Below are positions 11,301 to 22,400 of a stretch of 64,000 nt of DNA, one piece after another. Position numbers and translations under genes: made by a program. The notes under the pieces are model-generated. The model ran no database searches and was not told the DNA's origin. It worked only from the letters and a program-made list of their open reading frames with translations. Position 1 is the stretch's first letter, and the number at the start of each line of letters is the position of its first letter. The DNA is from Amblyornis subalaris (Eukaryota > Chordata > Aves > Passeriformes > Ptilonorhynchidae), in the NCBI GenBank assembly GCA_018881555.1, contig JACAXG010000025.1, forward strand, positions 7,137,899-7,201,898. Direction: 5' to 3'.

Positions 11301-14300
11301 ACTTATTTTAAATGCTGTCTGATTAAATTACATCAAAATTCAAGGCAGAGTATTTTGGTATTGGCTTTTGGTATTGGCCATTCACTTAAGTTTTTTCTTA
11401 TATTAGACACTGCTGAGGAGGAAGTGGAATTAAATGCTTAGGACTTTAGTGGTGTCTCTGTTAGGTTACAGCTCCAGGTGTGTGGTAGATCATGTTCTTA
11501 TACATGTCCATAGTAAAACAAGGATACTTAGATGCTTCCNTTTCTTTTTTTTTTTTCTTCTCCCCTTCTCTTTTTCCTTATGTTCGAGTTGTCCAGTTGT
11601 ACTTTTCTTTCCTAGCACTGAGTTAATTTGTCCCTGCAGCCACAGCTGCACTATTTCAGGTGCCGTTTTTCCTGAACACTGTTTTCTTTCTTGTCCTTTG
11701 ATAAAGATGGCCTTTCTTTTAGACTGGCCTTTGATGACTCAGAGTCTGCTTCATGGAAGTTTGTGTTGAAGATTAATCTGTTTTTTCTCTCCCTTCTCTT
11801 AAGCTTTGCACTGCTTTGCATCTTGGTGATTTTCACCTTCAACCTGTTCTGTATTGGTTAAATTTGAAGTGAGACGAGCCACTCTCCTACTTGCTTTTTG
11901 TGTCTGCTGTATCAAACCTGTTCCTGAAGTATTCCAAGAGCTTATAAGACCATCTTACAAATGTCTGGGAAGTTAGAATCTTGTATAGTGATGAAATTCT
12001 GCATCCTGCATAACTCAAGTCTTCATCCACCATGATTCAGTGGTCTGTTTCAGACTTCTCTCAGCACTCATATTTTGCACAATTATTATTTGTACCCTTT
12101 TGCAAAGATTTCTGTATGTTGGACTTCAGCTAATATATATCAGAAATGCATACTGTGCAGCATTATTCATGCATCCAAATCTATAATGAAACAAGGACTT
12201 GGTGAAATTTTCCTAATATAAACTTTGAATTGTTCTTTTGGATATTCTTCATGCTTAACTTGATTTTGAGCAAAATGTCATATACAATCAATACACCAAA
12301 CAAGTGTATTGATTGTAATGCTGAACTGCTGGGAGGCATTTTGGGTGCAACTGCAGACATCTTACAGTGACTGATCTGTGTGACTGTAATTGCAGTTTTT
12401 AGTCAGTGAAAGACATCTTTTGGGGTGCTAAGGAAAACACAGAAGACTTGCTAGTTGCAGAAATTAAAGGCTATGTGGGATGCATTACCCCATGGAATGT
12501 GGGGTTAAGCATTTGGGTTCACAGTCACCCTTGTTCCAACTCTTGGCTTGAAAGGGAGAAAGGGCCCAGCTACAAGAGAAGAAAACCACATGACAGGCTG
12601 GATGCTCACTTGTGCCCTTTTCTTTGTTCTGGAGAGTTTTGGTGGGTTTGGTTTGCGGGTTTTTTTAAGTCGCTGTAGTGTGTGTGCCTGATGTCTGTTG
12701 ATTTTTTCCTTTTAAAATTATTTTTTGCCTCTTCCTTATATTTCAATTATGATGAATGTTAACTGAGAAATAAATCATATTGGTTGCAGAGCTAAAAGCA
12801 GAAGCCAGTATCATGGACCAGCTGAGTAGCTCTGACAGTTCATCTGACTCTAAAAGTTCTTCATCCTCTTCATCAAGTAGTGAAAATAGTTCTAGTGATT
12901 CTGAAGATGAGGAAATGAAGCCCTCTCTTCCTATGTCGATGCCGTATTTGCAGCCTCAGCCTACTGTGTCTGCCATACCACAACAGGCTGTTCCTGACAA
13001 AGATGCTAGTCATAACAGATCCCAAGAGAGCAGTGGTCATATGATGAATACACTACGTAAGTACAAAGGCTGTTCTTTTCTTAGTGCACAATTCCAGACA
13101 TCAAGATTCTGAAAGGAAACCATATTGTTTTTAAGTATGTCTCTGTTATAATTAAAACTGTGGGAAGTGATGCTAGGGTTTGATTGTTCAGCAGTAGGCT
13201 GAATTAGACACTGGGCTAGAAGGTTCGTGGTTCCCAGAGATATTAAATTAAAGCTGATGCAGTTGAAAATATTTCCTAAGCTCTTCTGGCTTCCTCCCAG
13301 TTCTGTACATTGGGACGTGATAACAGTAATTCTGTATTGAAAATACTTGAACTAACAGGGCACTCCCTAAACATATGCTTATAATTTCTTGGGTAGAACT
13401 ATGGGAAGGCTACGATGGTTGCAATCCTCTGAGTTACAGAAGAGATGGTGTATTGTTAGTTGCTTCAGTTACTATTATTCATGGTAGTGTTCCACTGGAT
13501 AACATAGCAAAACTGTCCTTTGCATATAAGGAAGGAGGTGATTTGCTTTCAGGTGATATTATCTTATTCCAACCATTCAGGTAACTAAAAATGTAATTTG
13601 AAGAGTAGCTGTGATGTTCAAGAGTGGTTGCTGCACAGCCTGGAATTGAATGCTCAGTATATTCAAAAAAAGCAGAGTTTGGAAAACTCTCACACACAAA
13701 AAAATCCCACTAGGTAGAGAAACTTAAGTTCACTACCTAAATAACAGCAGGAGTACTCAGATAAAGAAGTGAGTGTTCAGCTGTGGTAACTCTTCCCAAA
13801 TTATTACATTTTTAATTAGCTGCTTAGCTGCTGGCTCTTGGTTTGAAGAGATTCCCATCAACCCTGGTTTGCAGCCTAAGATTGTTATGGTTTATCATTT
13901 ATATATAAACTTGTTATACTCAAATTTTAGACTCTGGCAGATCTACTTTTATTTCAGCTCTTAATGAATAACATGAACAGGGATTTTTTTCTTTCTTTTT
14001 CTTTTTTTTTTTAGCTAGTATTTAAATACTTAACCTGTATAGGTATTTAATTACGTACTGCATTAACAGATAAGATCAGACTGAGAAGTCCTGTGACTTC
14101 GTGTGCAAAGAACTAAATGGTGCTTTCATTTTACTGTCAGTGTTGAGAACAATGTCTTCATGTTTGCAATTTGCATAACTTTGGAGTGCCACTTATTTCA
14201 ACCCTTCCTCACAAATGTGATTTCCCATTCTCCATGCCTTGAATAAAACTGTTATGAAAATGTGATTAGGCCCTATCCCCAGTGACAGAATCTCTGCTGG

Positions 14301-17300
14301 CAAAGCTTTCAGTGAGAAAGACACTTACAAGTACAGGTGGCCAAGTCCACCAGTTCCAGCATAGGGAGAAAATGCTGCTTAAACCATGACAACATCAAGA
14401 CTGTTGCAGGGGAAGTTGGTGGCTTGATGTTGCTCGAGAACCATGTTGACAGGTAGAACCTCTGCCTGTAACCTCAGGCCTCTGAGCTCACCCAGCTCTT
14501 GAGATTAATGCCACTTACTTCTGTTATGGTTACAGATCTGTTGCTGCTTAAAATGATCCCATCCCCAACTTTCAGTGCAGTTAACAGAAGGCACTTCAAC
14601 TAGTTAAAGATCAAACCAGCTGCTTTCAAAGAGATTGGTTTTCTCTAGCTTTGTTGCTGAGGGAATTTGGCAGGAGAGTGAAACCTGGAGAAGCTAAATG
14701 GATAGCCCATTGTTCTAGTCTGAATGGCAAGAGTTCTCAGTCAGGATTTTGTACAGTCATTTCTTCATCTCAAGATTTTGAAAAAATACAATATTGAATC
14801 AACAAATGTCAGCACAAGCTGCTTGCTTGTCTAATCTTGCTTATGTCTGTGACTGGTTTTGTGCACCTCTGTAGACTTGGGGCCATACTGGGTAATTAGT
14901 GAAGTTTTTCTTTGACTTGCTGTGTGCAGGCAGAAGGCTGGGGGAAGGCTTAGAGAGCAGAGTTTCNTCCTGCATGTAGAAATTATACAGCTGAGGTTTT
15001 GTAGAATTGGAAAATGGAGGAGGTGGTGTCTAGAGCATGATAACCAAATACTTCTGTCAGACATACATATCTACCTCTTCAGGAATCTGGGGCTCAAGAG
15101 TGCCCCTTGCTCCAAAGATATTGCTTCTTCCCCTTTCTACCTTGAGAAGCTGGTTATATAGGCTCACAACTTGCCTTTTAACAAAGTTTGTAAATGGTGG
15201 TACTAATGAATCTGTTCTTCATGAATATTTGATCATATGTTGCTTTATGTCTACTTTTTGTTTAAACAAGAGTTATGTTAAACAAAGTAACTTTCCAAAG
15301 AAAACCCAGCATAGATGGGCTATTCTTGTGCTATGTACTTAGTATTCAGCACAACTTCACTTCTTTTGATACTTGGTGCTGGTACAAACACATCTGGTTT
15401 ACTTTTTAAGTAATAATTTTCCCTTATATTCTTTTCCCTTATATTAGTTTGGTGTTGGTGTGACCACTAAGATCTGTGAAACACTGATCACTCCTGTGAG
15501 TTTCCTTGTCTCCTATAACTGGCAAGAATTCAGTTGAATACATTTACCAATTTGAAAGCATGGGAAATGTTGTAATTTGCAGTGCAATCTGTTTCCCCAG
15601 TTAATATTGCTAATAAGCAACTGGCACTGAAATCAGAAATTCAGTAGTTTCCCCCACTTTCTTGCTGCCTCATAAGTACAATAGAGTCTAGATGTTTCTT
15701 CAGGGTCCTCATTAAATCGGCTTTCTATCTTTGCACCAAATCCATCTGAAAGCCACCAGCTCTAGATGGTGTTATTTTGCCGTGTCTCTGAAGGTGTTTT
15801 TTGGAGGTAGGGTTATAAAAATGGGGCAGAAAGTTTAGTCTGAAGTAAATCCTAACATATTAATTCTCACTCTGGAACTTGGAGTTCTTGCTTTTCCCAT
15901 CTGCTGGTTTTCACAAGCATTGGTATTTTTGGCTGGTGTTACAGGGTTTGTGTAATTTCTATTAACTATGTTGAAATAACTTTTGAAGGCTGCAGAAACA
16001 CTATTTTGAAGGTTATCTTCTTGTTCACACTCCCTGTCCTCTCCTAAAGTAGGTAGTGCATCACAGGGCTGGGATTTCTAAGAATTCACTGTAATTCTCC
16101 TTAGAGTGATTAATACATGAGTTTAATTTACCAATGCCATTCTCTGTCTTGAAATATTTTTAGGGTATTATATTGTTCTGAATAATTATTGACAAATAAC
16201 TTGATTTTCTAAATTGCTTTTAAAATTTATATTAAAATAATATGGCTGTAAGTTTTTCCTCTATATAGAGGATTGGAAACAAAAAAAAAATTGTCTACAA
16301 TAATACTTTAAAGATTGCTGGAAACAGCCATCTTCACTATTCTTTTCTTATATAAAGTGTTTTTGTTTTGTTGCAGGGAAGCATGTACCACTTTCTAAGC
16401 TTTAGCAATGACATAGTGGAAAACAAAGGAAGGCTACATGCAGCCATGTTAAAGGCTCCAGTGTTCTGGCAGAAATTATATGCCTGATAATAAAAGATCC
16501 AATCTGAGTGTCTTGTGGGGTTTACCCCCTTGAGGTTACTTTTTCACCCATCTGCAAAAGGGATCTGTGAAGGGTGCTGCAGCTGAGGGAAGGGCATGTG
16601 AAAATAGTGTGTTGACTCAGTTTTCTCAGTTTCAGTGATTTTTTTTCTTTGGGTTTTAGGCCATTTCTGCACAACTGGAGATTAATTCCTCTTTTTTTTT
16701 TCCTTTTGTAATGGTTGTTTGGCAAGGGAGGTGTGGGTAAAAGCATACTAGTTGGAACAGACTCCTCAAAACGTGTGGGAAGTTACTAGATATGATGTAG
16801 ATTGTGTATAGCATGCTCCTGTATTTTTTGTTAGTTATCTGTCATCCTGGGAAGATTCCCTCCCTCCCACCCCCTAAGCTTATGGACATCCATGGCAAGC
16901 ACAGTGTAGTCTTTTTACTTCCTCATTTTGAAATATATATATATATAGCCTCCAAATTAAAGTGCTGTGTAAAATTTCTTTTGATGTTTTGTTTGCTCAC
17001 TTGTTCCAAAACCAGTTTGAAATAGTAGGTCACTGATACATCTTTAAGTGGTACGTCAAAGAGCTGCTCTTCTTGATTGAGACACCACTTTGTTTTCAAG
17101 CACAGCTGAGCAGCATTCAGATGTGTTTCAAAAAAACCCAACAACTTGTTTTTCATAAAACTGCATTCACCAGCAGTTTTTCCACTTATGAAGCATGAAA
17201 ATGTGGGTGGCAGAGATAGCTAGGTGTTGTCTTTTGTGATCTGGTGATATTAAATAAATGCCCTTGTGCAAATAAGCTAATGGCTTCCTTGCCAATATTT

Positions 17301-17586
17301 TAAAATTGTAGAAAAGTGATCTCTCTAACGTTCTGTCACTGGGGAGTTTGGTTCTACACCTATTTATTCTTTTCTCATAGAATAGTTTGGGTTAGAAGGG
17401 ACTTTAAAGATCAGTTAGTCCAGCCTCCCTGACCTGTTTGGTGCTAGCTTTTGTAAGCCTTAATTGGGAAAGGGAATATCTTGAAAGAAGAAAATTATTT
17501 CCTTGAAAATGACTAATATAATGACTCTTTCTCTTCTAGGAAATGACTTGCAGCTGAGTGAATCTGGAAGCGATAGTGATGACTGA
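5272..17586 (+). CDS. EAF2: EAF2 (ELL-associated factor 2), complete, six coding exons, 264 aa
   Basis: Exons 5272-5374, 7696-7790, 8459-8595, 9364-9509, 12790-13056 and 17540-17586 join at GT/AG sites into 795 nt, ending in TGA. EAF proteins bind the elongation factors ELL/ELL2 in super elongation and little elongation complexes and stimulate Pol II elongation in the nucleus; EAF2 (U19) is androgen-responsive and a tumour suppressor in mammals. The N-terminal EAF domain spans about residues 12-115 ([59 protein letters not shown]). Residues 115-160 are Gln-rich and hydrophilic. Residues 160-205 form a Ser/Asp/Glu tract with long serine runs, the transactivation type. The conserved C-terminus [14 protein letters not shown] closes the protein. 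The human protein is 260 aa, so length is normal. I call EAF2 rather than EAF1 because of [18 protein letters not shown] and [10 protein letters not shown]. No frame damage was seen. Confidence 0.97.
5375..7695 (+). other. EAF2 intron 1 (2321 bp)
   Basis: The first ~180 bp belong to the CpG island. A GC-rich block at 6540-6925 is listed separately. The rest is AT-rich, with no exon or repeat that I recognise. Confidence 0.85.
6540..6925. other. GC-rich, CpG-containing block inside EAF2 intron 1
   Basis: Some 385 bp of high-GC sequence sit abruptly within AT-rich intron. They contain a perfect 12-bp inverted repeat (GGAGCTTCCCAG at 6658-6669 and its complement at 6717-6728). The left edge carries an 8-bp stem-loop (GTTTAGGG 6527-6534 / CCCTAAAC 6540-6547). 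Several frames of 80-124 codons overlap on both strands, with no recognisable similarity, as expected from low stop-codon density. It could be a second regulatory CpG island or an unidentified insertion. Confidence 0.45.
7696..7790 (+). CDS. EAF2: EAF2 exon 2 (95 nt)
   Basis: Acceptor TATATTTAG|, donor GAG|GTGAGT. The exon encodes [20 protein letters not shown] and [12 protein letters not shown] (residues 35-66), the first beta-rich part of the EAF domain. Confidence 0.96.
7791..8458 (+). other. EAF2 intron 2 (668 bp)
   Basis: The intron is bounded by GTGAGT and AATAG. An 87-codon frame inside (7997-8260) shows no recognisable similarity. No repeat was recognised. Confidence 0.85.
8459..8595 (+). 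CDS. EAF2: EAF2 exon 3 (137 nt)
   Basis: The exon encodes [20 protein letters not shown] through [17 protein letters not shown] and NITVKKT (residues 67-111, plus two nt). The acceptor TGATTTAATAG has only a short pyrimidine tract; the donor is AG|GTGGGT. This is the most conserved part of the protein. Confidence 0.96.
8596..9363 (+). other. EAF2 intron 3 (768 bp)
   Basis: The intron is AT-rich, bounded by GTGGGT and CACACAG. I see nothing else in it. Confidence 0.85.
9364..9509 (+). CDS. EAF2: EAF2 exon 4 (146 nt)
   Basis: Acceptor CTTTTACACACAG|, donor CGAG|GTAAGC. The exon encodes residues 112-160, starting [18 protein letters not shown] and ending SSPMDDIER. The segment is hydrophilic and low-complexity, with a short Gln run. 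Confidence 0.95.
10505..11310 (-). mobile_element. Ancient CR1/L3-type LINE fragment, antisense
   Basis: Reading the plus strand gives the reverse complement of the 3' half of an old CR1-superfamily LINE. Recognisable stations, in order, are the 'tcatccagtccatcc' opening (about 10525), 'cttgttcttaaaaccttccactgacag' (10577), 'gccattccagggctttgctctcctta' (10623), 'ggttcagtctttcctta' (10810), 'gatccactgtaactctcagactcttcagaag' (11090) and 'gtgtaactgactattcctgcttaagta' (11157). Divergence is high and the element has no usable reading frame, so it is a fossil that predates recent avian CR1 activity. It lies in EAF2 intron 4. Confidence 0.75.
12283..12317. repeat. Perfect 14-bp stem-loop in EAF2 intron 4
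   Basis: TACAATCAATACAC (12283-12296) is followed by a 7-nt loop and its exact reverse complement (12304-12317). It lies about 470 bp before exon 5. Its function is unknown; it could be a remnant of an inverted-repeat transposon or a chance or mutation-templated palindrome. Confidence 0.8.
12790..13056 (+). CDS. EAF2: EAF2 exon 5 (267 nt), Ser/acidic tract
   Basis: Acceptor TTGGTTGCAG|, donor CTAC|GTAAGT. The exon encodes residues 161-249: [20 protein letters not shown], then runs of serine followed by SDSEDEEMK, then a Pro/Gln-rich stretch and the conserved [18 protein letters not shown]. The Ser and acidic runs match the activation region of the family. Confidence 0.96.
16933..16947. repeat. 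(AT)n microsatellite
   Basis: Seven and a half AT units in EAF2 intron 5. Confidence 0.9.
17374..17432 (-). mobile_element. CR1 LINE 3' end, short fragment, antisense
   Basis: The plus strand reads CATAGAATAGTTTGGGTTAG and then AAGGGACTTTAAAGATCA, the reverse complement of the avian CR1 3' terminus. Only about 60 bp remain, as expected for a strongly 5'-truncated copy. It ends about 107 bp before the acceptor of EAF2 exon 6. Confidence 0.8.
17540..17586 (+). CDS. EAF2: EAF2 exon 6, terminal coding part
   Basis: The acceptor is CTTTCTCTTCTAG|. The exon encodes [15 protein letters not shown] and the stop TGA. This C-terminal motif is shared by EAF1 and EAF2 of vertebrates. Confidence 0.96.
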
Positions 17587-18380
17587 ACAACTTTTTGGCC
17601 TTAAATGTATCACCTTTTTTGCTAAATATGTCTTAGCATCTGTTTGCACTAAGATTAGATTACCAGAGACTGGAACGAATGTCCTCAATTTTGATAATAG
17701 ACATCCTAATTTTCTACTGACACATCATGTCTATNATACAGCAGCATTGATATCCTGTCAGTGCTATGGTTATGTGTTTATCTTTCAAATTACTGTATTT
17801 ACAGTAAAATTGTGTATGATCTGATTTTGATTATTTTTGCCTCAGCCACCTGTTTTACTTGAAACTGATTTGTAACAGCTAGTTACTTTATATAAATAGC
17901 TATGGAATGGAGAAATTTCTGATATTTATGGAGGCAAGTTTCCTTCCTGTCATTTAAATGCTGATCTCACAACTTTGACTTGGAGGGAGTGAAAGGGAGA
18001 ACAACTAAATGAGGTCTGCTGTGTCAGCTCCACTTTTTGTTCAGTTCACAGTTCATACCTTTAAGGAAACTGCTGAATAATGTGGTCCACTAGTGCAGTT
18101 ACAGTTTACAATTGTTCAACACATTGCTGAATTCTTAATTTCATTGTATTATGGGACTTTATATTTCTGAGCCTCAAGATTTCTAAGGAACTTGTCTATT
18201 CTCTGCCTTTTTTATGTAACTTGAATAGGCCGGTCTTTTTACGACCTTTTTGTATCGAAATTTAGGTAACTGCAGAGACAGCAATGAATTTCCTTCATTT
18301 AATTCTGTAACAGAAATCAGAAAATTTCTTTGTAGAAGTATAAAAGTAATTTAATAAAGCAAATATTTATCATTTTCATG
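17587..18380 (+). other. EAF2: EAF2 3' UTR with poly(A) signal
   Basis: The stretch is AT-rich and without a frame after the stop codon. A canonical AATAAA lies at 18353-18358, and cleavage is expected 10-30 nt later, so the transcript should end near 18375. A second AATAAA near 18460 could serve as an alternative end. One n lies at 17734. Confidence 0.75.
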
Positions 18381-18986
18381 CATCAGATTCTGTTTTTACT
18401 GGTTACAAATTCCACTTTCTACTTAAAGTAGTCATGCCAGCGAAGGGGTTGGGCAAAGAAATAAAGCAGTGAAATAGTAGCTAATCTGGACTCTCCACCC
18501 TGTCTGCAAGACTGAAGTGTTTGTTGCTTTTGTTACGCTGAGGTGACCCTTAGTAAGAGCTTGCCAAAAGTTTATGGTGGTGCAAGTGTACTGATGAATG
18601 TTTATTACAGCTTACATCCAAATGCCAGTGGGATGTAATACTGTATTGGACAAGAAAAGGTCTTATTTTTTCCTCATTTGAAATTATACTTCAAGAACTG
18701 AGAGTCAGACTCCAAATTTCATCCTGTAATTTACTACTGAAGAGTTTTGTAACAGTAGCAAATGTCTGTAGGGTGAGTTCTGACAAGATAAGTCTGCTCA
18801 GTCTTGCACAGAAGTCTCCTTTGCTGGATGGCAGTGATTGGGTCACAGCTCTGTCTAAACTGTGAGGATTGAATCCCATATGTCAGCCTGAATGCGCAGA
18901 CATGGAAAAAAATGCACACTCAGTACATGTATACAATAGATGGTACTAGAGGAGCTTATTCTCTGAATTGTGTTCTATCAGCCCAG

Positions 18987-19020
18987 TGAAATATGGGAAA
19001 TTAAATGAAATATGGGAAAT
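18987..19020 (+). repeat. 15-bp direct repeat, two copies
   Basis: TGAAATATGGGAAAT occurs at 18987-19001 and again at 19006-19020, 4 bp apart; probably a local slippage duplication. Confidence 0.85.
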
Positions 19021-19386
19021 GCTGCTTTCCAATGCTTCCATACCTTGTGCTCTGTACCCCAGACTATGGCACTGGTCCAAGCTTGTTAGTCTTCCAGCTT
19101 CCTAAAGTTGGTATCATAAGAAGCAAAATGTTCTTGTGTTTCTACTCAAAGAAAAAAGCTCAAGTTAATAGCCATGGGCAAGCAGGTCTTTGAGAAGAAA
19201 AAGGCTAATGCACAACCTTGAGGAAGGATGCTGTGTAATAACCCCTGTAAGACATTTGAAATTCTTGAGGGAAAGGGTGTTGAGTTCTCTGATGGATCAT
19301 AGCTGTTGGTGTGGGAGCACCTGGTTCTTGGCACTGATAAAGTCTGGTGATAAAGTCTGCTCGGGCAGTGTGAGGAGCTGAGATGT

Positions 19387-19408
19387 TGGTCCTTAGCACT
19401 AAGGACCA
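19387..19408. repeat. 9-bp perfect hairpin
   Basis: TGGTCCTTA (19387-19395), loop GCAC, and its complement TAAGGACCA (19400-19408). No T run follows it, and no function is known. Confidence 0.8.
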
Positions 19409-22400
19409 GTCCTGTGTGCTAAATAACGNGGTGGATGATAATGCAGTGTCCTGAGCTGAAATGTTTTCTCTTTACCTTCTCTCTCTTCTCAGTGGTTTAT
19501 TTGCATCAAAACCTTCCCTTAGGCCCACCATAAATTCTAATTCCAGCCTGAATGCTGCTGTTTTTCCTGAATAACAGTGTGTTCAGGGTGTACAGAATGA
19601 GCAGAGGTGTGCAAGCACCGGCCAGGTCAGGGTCTAAATCATGCAGAGTGCATGTACTCATGGATTATAATCACTCCTTCAGTGTTAAAACTGTGAGTGC
19701 AATCTGTATATAACTGCACTCACATGTATACAGGTGCTTAAATATAGCTCTGGGAGTAAAGCAGATTTCCAAGTTCCTGGGTCTCAGGGCTGTAACTAAG
19801 CCTGTGCTATCTTTAGGATTTGATCTTTGGGTTGAAAGCTTTCTAGGAAGGGAAGAATGTTGTTTAAGTTTTTGTGTAGTGTGTAGTATGGAGTAGTGGG
19901 TGGCCAGTCAGGCACCACTCCATATAAATAATTGTGTGATCTAGATGGATATATTTTGTCAAAAGCACAATTGTGATAATTCAGGAAAGCTTCGCTTGAA
20001 GTGTTACGACAGGAGATGAGAGTCTGTAACAGGGTTCTTGGAGAGATAAGGGGAAAAAGATAACATGTAAATGCATTAAGGAAAAAAGGTCTGCATGCCA
20101 TTTCTACCGCAAATATATGTGATCTGCCCCCCTTATCCATGTACCTCTTGAACTTTGGCAGGTGAGCTGAGGAGCTTGTTCAGCCTGTTGTCATGCAAAG
20201 GACTTGGTAAGGGTCTCATTTGCTGGGGGCATTTCCTCCCCTAAGGCTTGGGTTGTGTGCCCCGAGCAGTGTCAAGCCCCCGTATCTCCTACCGCAGGTT
20301 GTTCCCAAATGGCAGAACAGAGGAGGGAGTTGCACTGAGATTTAAAAGGAATTTTCTTTTTCTGGATCCTGATTTGAAAATTCTATTCTTCTCCATTAAA
20401 AACAGTTTTATTTATGTGATATCAATTTAACTAGAAAGTAATAAAATCAGCAACAGTATAACTTCCATGACCACAGTTCCTACAACTTCTGAGTACCTCT
20501 TTCAAAATAATTTGAAATATATCTGGCTCTTTTGTTGCTTTCAGTTATTTTGTCTTTACATCTAGAGATTAAAAGCATATGTGTGTATATCTCTAAGCAG
20601 CAGATACATTTGAAGAATATTTAATTGAGACATTATATATTTTACTGTGACATTATAATTAAGCTATTGTGTATATTTTGAACTTGAAGAAAAGCTGCTT
20701 ATCACTTATATTGAAAAATCAAAAATACCTTCCAAATGCAGCTGAAAACTTGAGAATTTTTTTGTCTTCTGACTACTGCAGTGCTAAGGACCACTGCAGC
20801 CACAGCTCACCTGCCCCTTCTCTCTGCGTGGCAGCTGGTACATGCACAGTTTGTCTGGTAACTACTTCTTCATGGTTGCAATAGTCAACCCCCATTAAAT
20901 TCTGAAATGGGGATTATGTGTTCTTACCAATGGTACCTACCTTGCCTGGCAGGTTCCAGTTTTCTTAAGAACTCTATCCTACTCTTGTTTTTCATGAATC
21001 CTGCCCTGGGGCATGTGGAGAGGCTGAGGTCATCTGTTTAGAGTAGCCCTGGCACCACTGTATTCCATGACAAACACTGGGATTGCCATTTACTTGGGAT
21101 TTTCTGAAGGCAGAATATAATAATTTTTCAGATTAAAGGACATTAGTAAATCACTTCTGTGCTGACAGACAGCAAATCATCTTGAGAACAGAGCCACAGT
21201 ATTTCTAGCAAGAATTCTCTGTTGGGTCTTTCTTGAGTGATTTCTGGGGAACCAAATATGAATAGATCATCTTGGATAAAAGTTTGATTTGGTACTCAAG
21301 ATTTTGGTCCACAAAAAATGTATAATTTCTGGCCAATATGTTTTATTTTCTTTAGAATTTCTACAGGAAGGTTTCTGAGCATAGCCAAGCAGACTGTTGA
21401 ATCCTCCTTAAACAGAAGAGATGAGGATGCCTAAGGTGGATAAAAATGAAGAAGCTCAGTGGAAGAAAGAGAAGATAACTCGGCTCAAGATGGTTCCTAG
21501 GCTGAATGCTTGCAGTACATGTGAATTCCTCCTCTCACCACTTTTTGAGGTCATTCAGCTACCTGTGTAAAGTGCTAAGGACAGTCTTAAGTAGATCTGG
21601 AGTTCAGACCAGCTTTTTGAGGACATGTAAAAAGAATGAGGAAAAAGAGTTTTGAACATTGTTAAAATATATATTCCTTCTGCTTTGAGGGGGGTAGGGG
21701 AAATGCAATAAGAAGGTGAAGAGGTACTGAAAGGAGGAGAAAAAACTGTGAAATGATAATTTCTTTCACAGTTTAGACCTCAAATATGACAAGAGTAGCC
21801 ATCCACATCTGAGGGAAAATAGAAAGACCTGTGCCTCGGCTATTACTCTGCTCAGTTCAGTGAAACTGTGGTAACAGCTTCTCCTGGTTGTTAAGTGATT
21901 AGCAGTAGTATCCCAAGGCAGCAGCTCCTTGCTTAGCAACACATGCACAGGAGTGGGCTGAAGTAGTGGAAATCTCTAAAGAATCTGTTACTGTGGGGTT
22001 TATTTCCCCACTTGCAGATTCTCAGGATGGAGAAAAGCTCCTGAAGGGCAGACTCAGAGCTCAAGGCTTGTGTCGGGAGGGAGAACTACTCAGCTCCTAG
22101 GCAGAGATACCAACTTCATACTGGGTTTGTGTAAAACCAGTGCCACATCTGCTGGGAACACCGAGGGCTTGGGCTCTAGTTGTTCCTGTGGTTTTCTGAA
22201 TCCATAGAAGAAATGAGCATGTTCTCAGATTTTCCTTCTCTGAAAAGCAAATCCTTCTGCTGTGGTGAGGAAGGAATGGAGGTTAGAGGCAAAGATGAAG
22301 GAGCCTTTCATTCAACAGAGAAGGCTTTGTTAATGTACAACACATACCTGGTGAGTTAGCTGCTGAGACCTCTCTTGACTGGCTTTGAACAGGGGCCCTT

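Larger units (their letters stand above)
9510..12789 (+). other. EAF2 intron 4 (3280 bp)
   Basis: The intron contains the ancient CR1/L3-like LINE (10505-11310) and a perfect stem-loop (12283-12317), listed separately. The first n of the window is at 11540, beside a T run. No exon was recognised. Confidence 0.85.
13057..17539 (+). other. EAF2 intron 5 (4483 bp)
   Basis: The largest intron of the gene. A long pyrimidine run ending in TTTTAG at 13983-14014 resembles a splice acceptor, but no open exon follows. A short (AT)7 run lies at 16933-16947 and a CR1 tail at 17374-17432. No other feature was recognised. Confidence 0.85.

Noticed and set aside
13983..14014. Long pyrimidine run ending in TTTTAG, resembling a splice acceptor in EAF2 intron 5
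   Set aside because: No open exon with a donor follows, and the EAF2 frame already joins exon 5 to exon 6 in phase with a family-conserved product.
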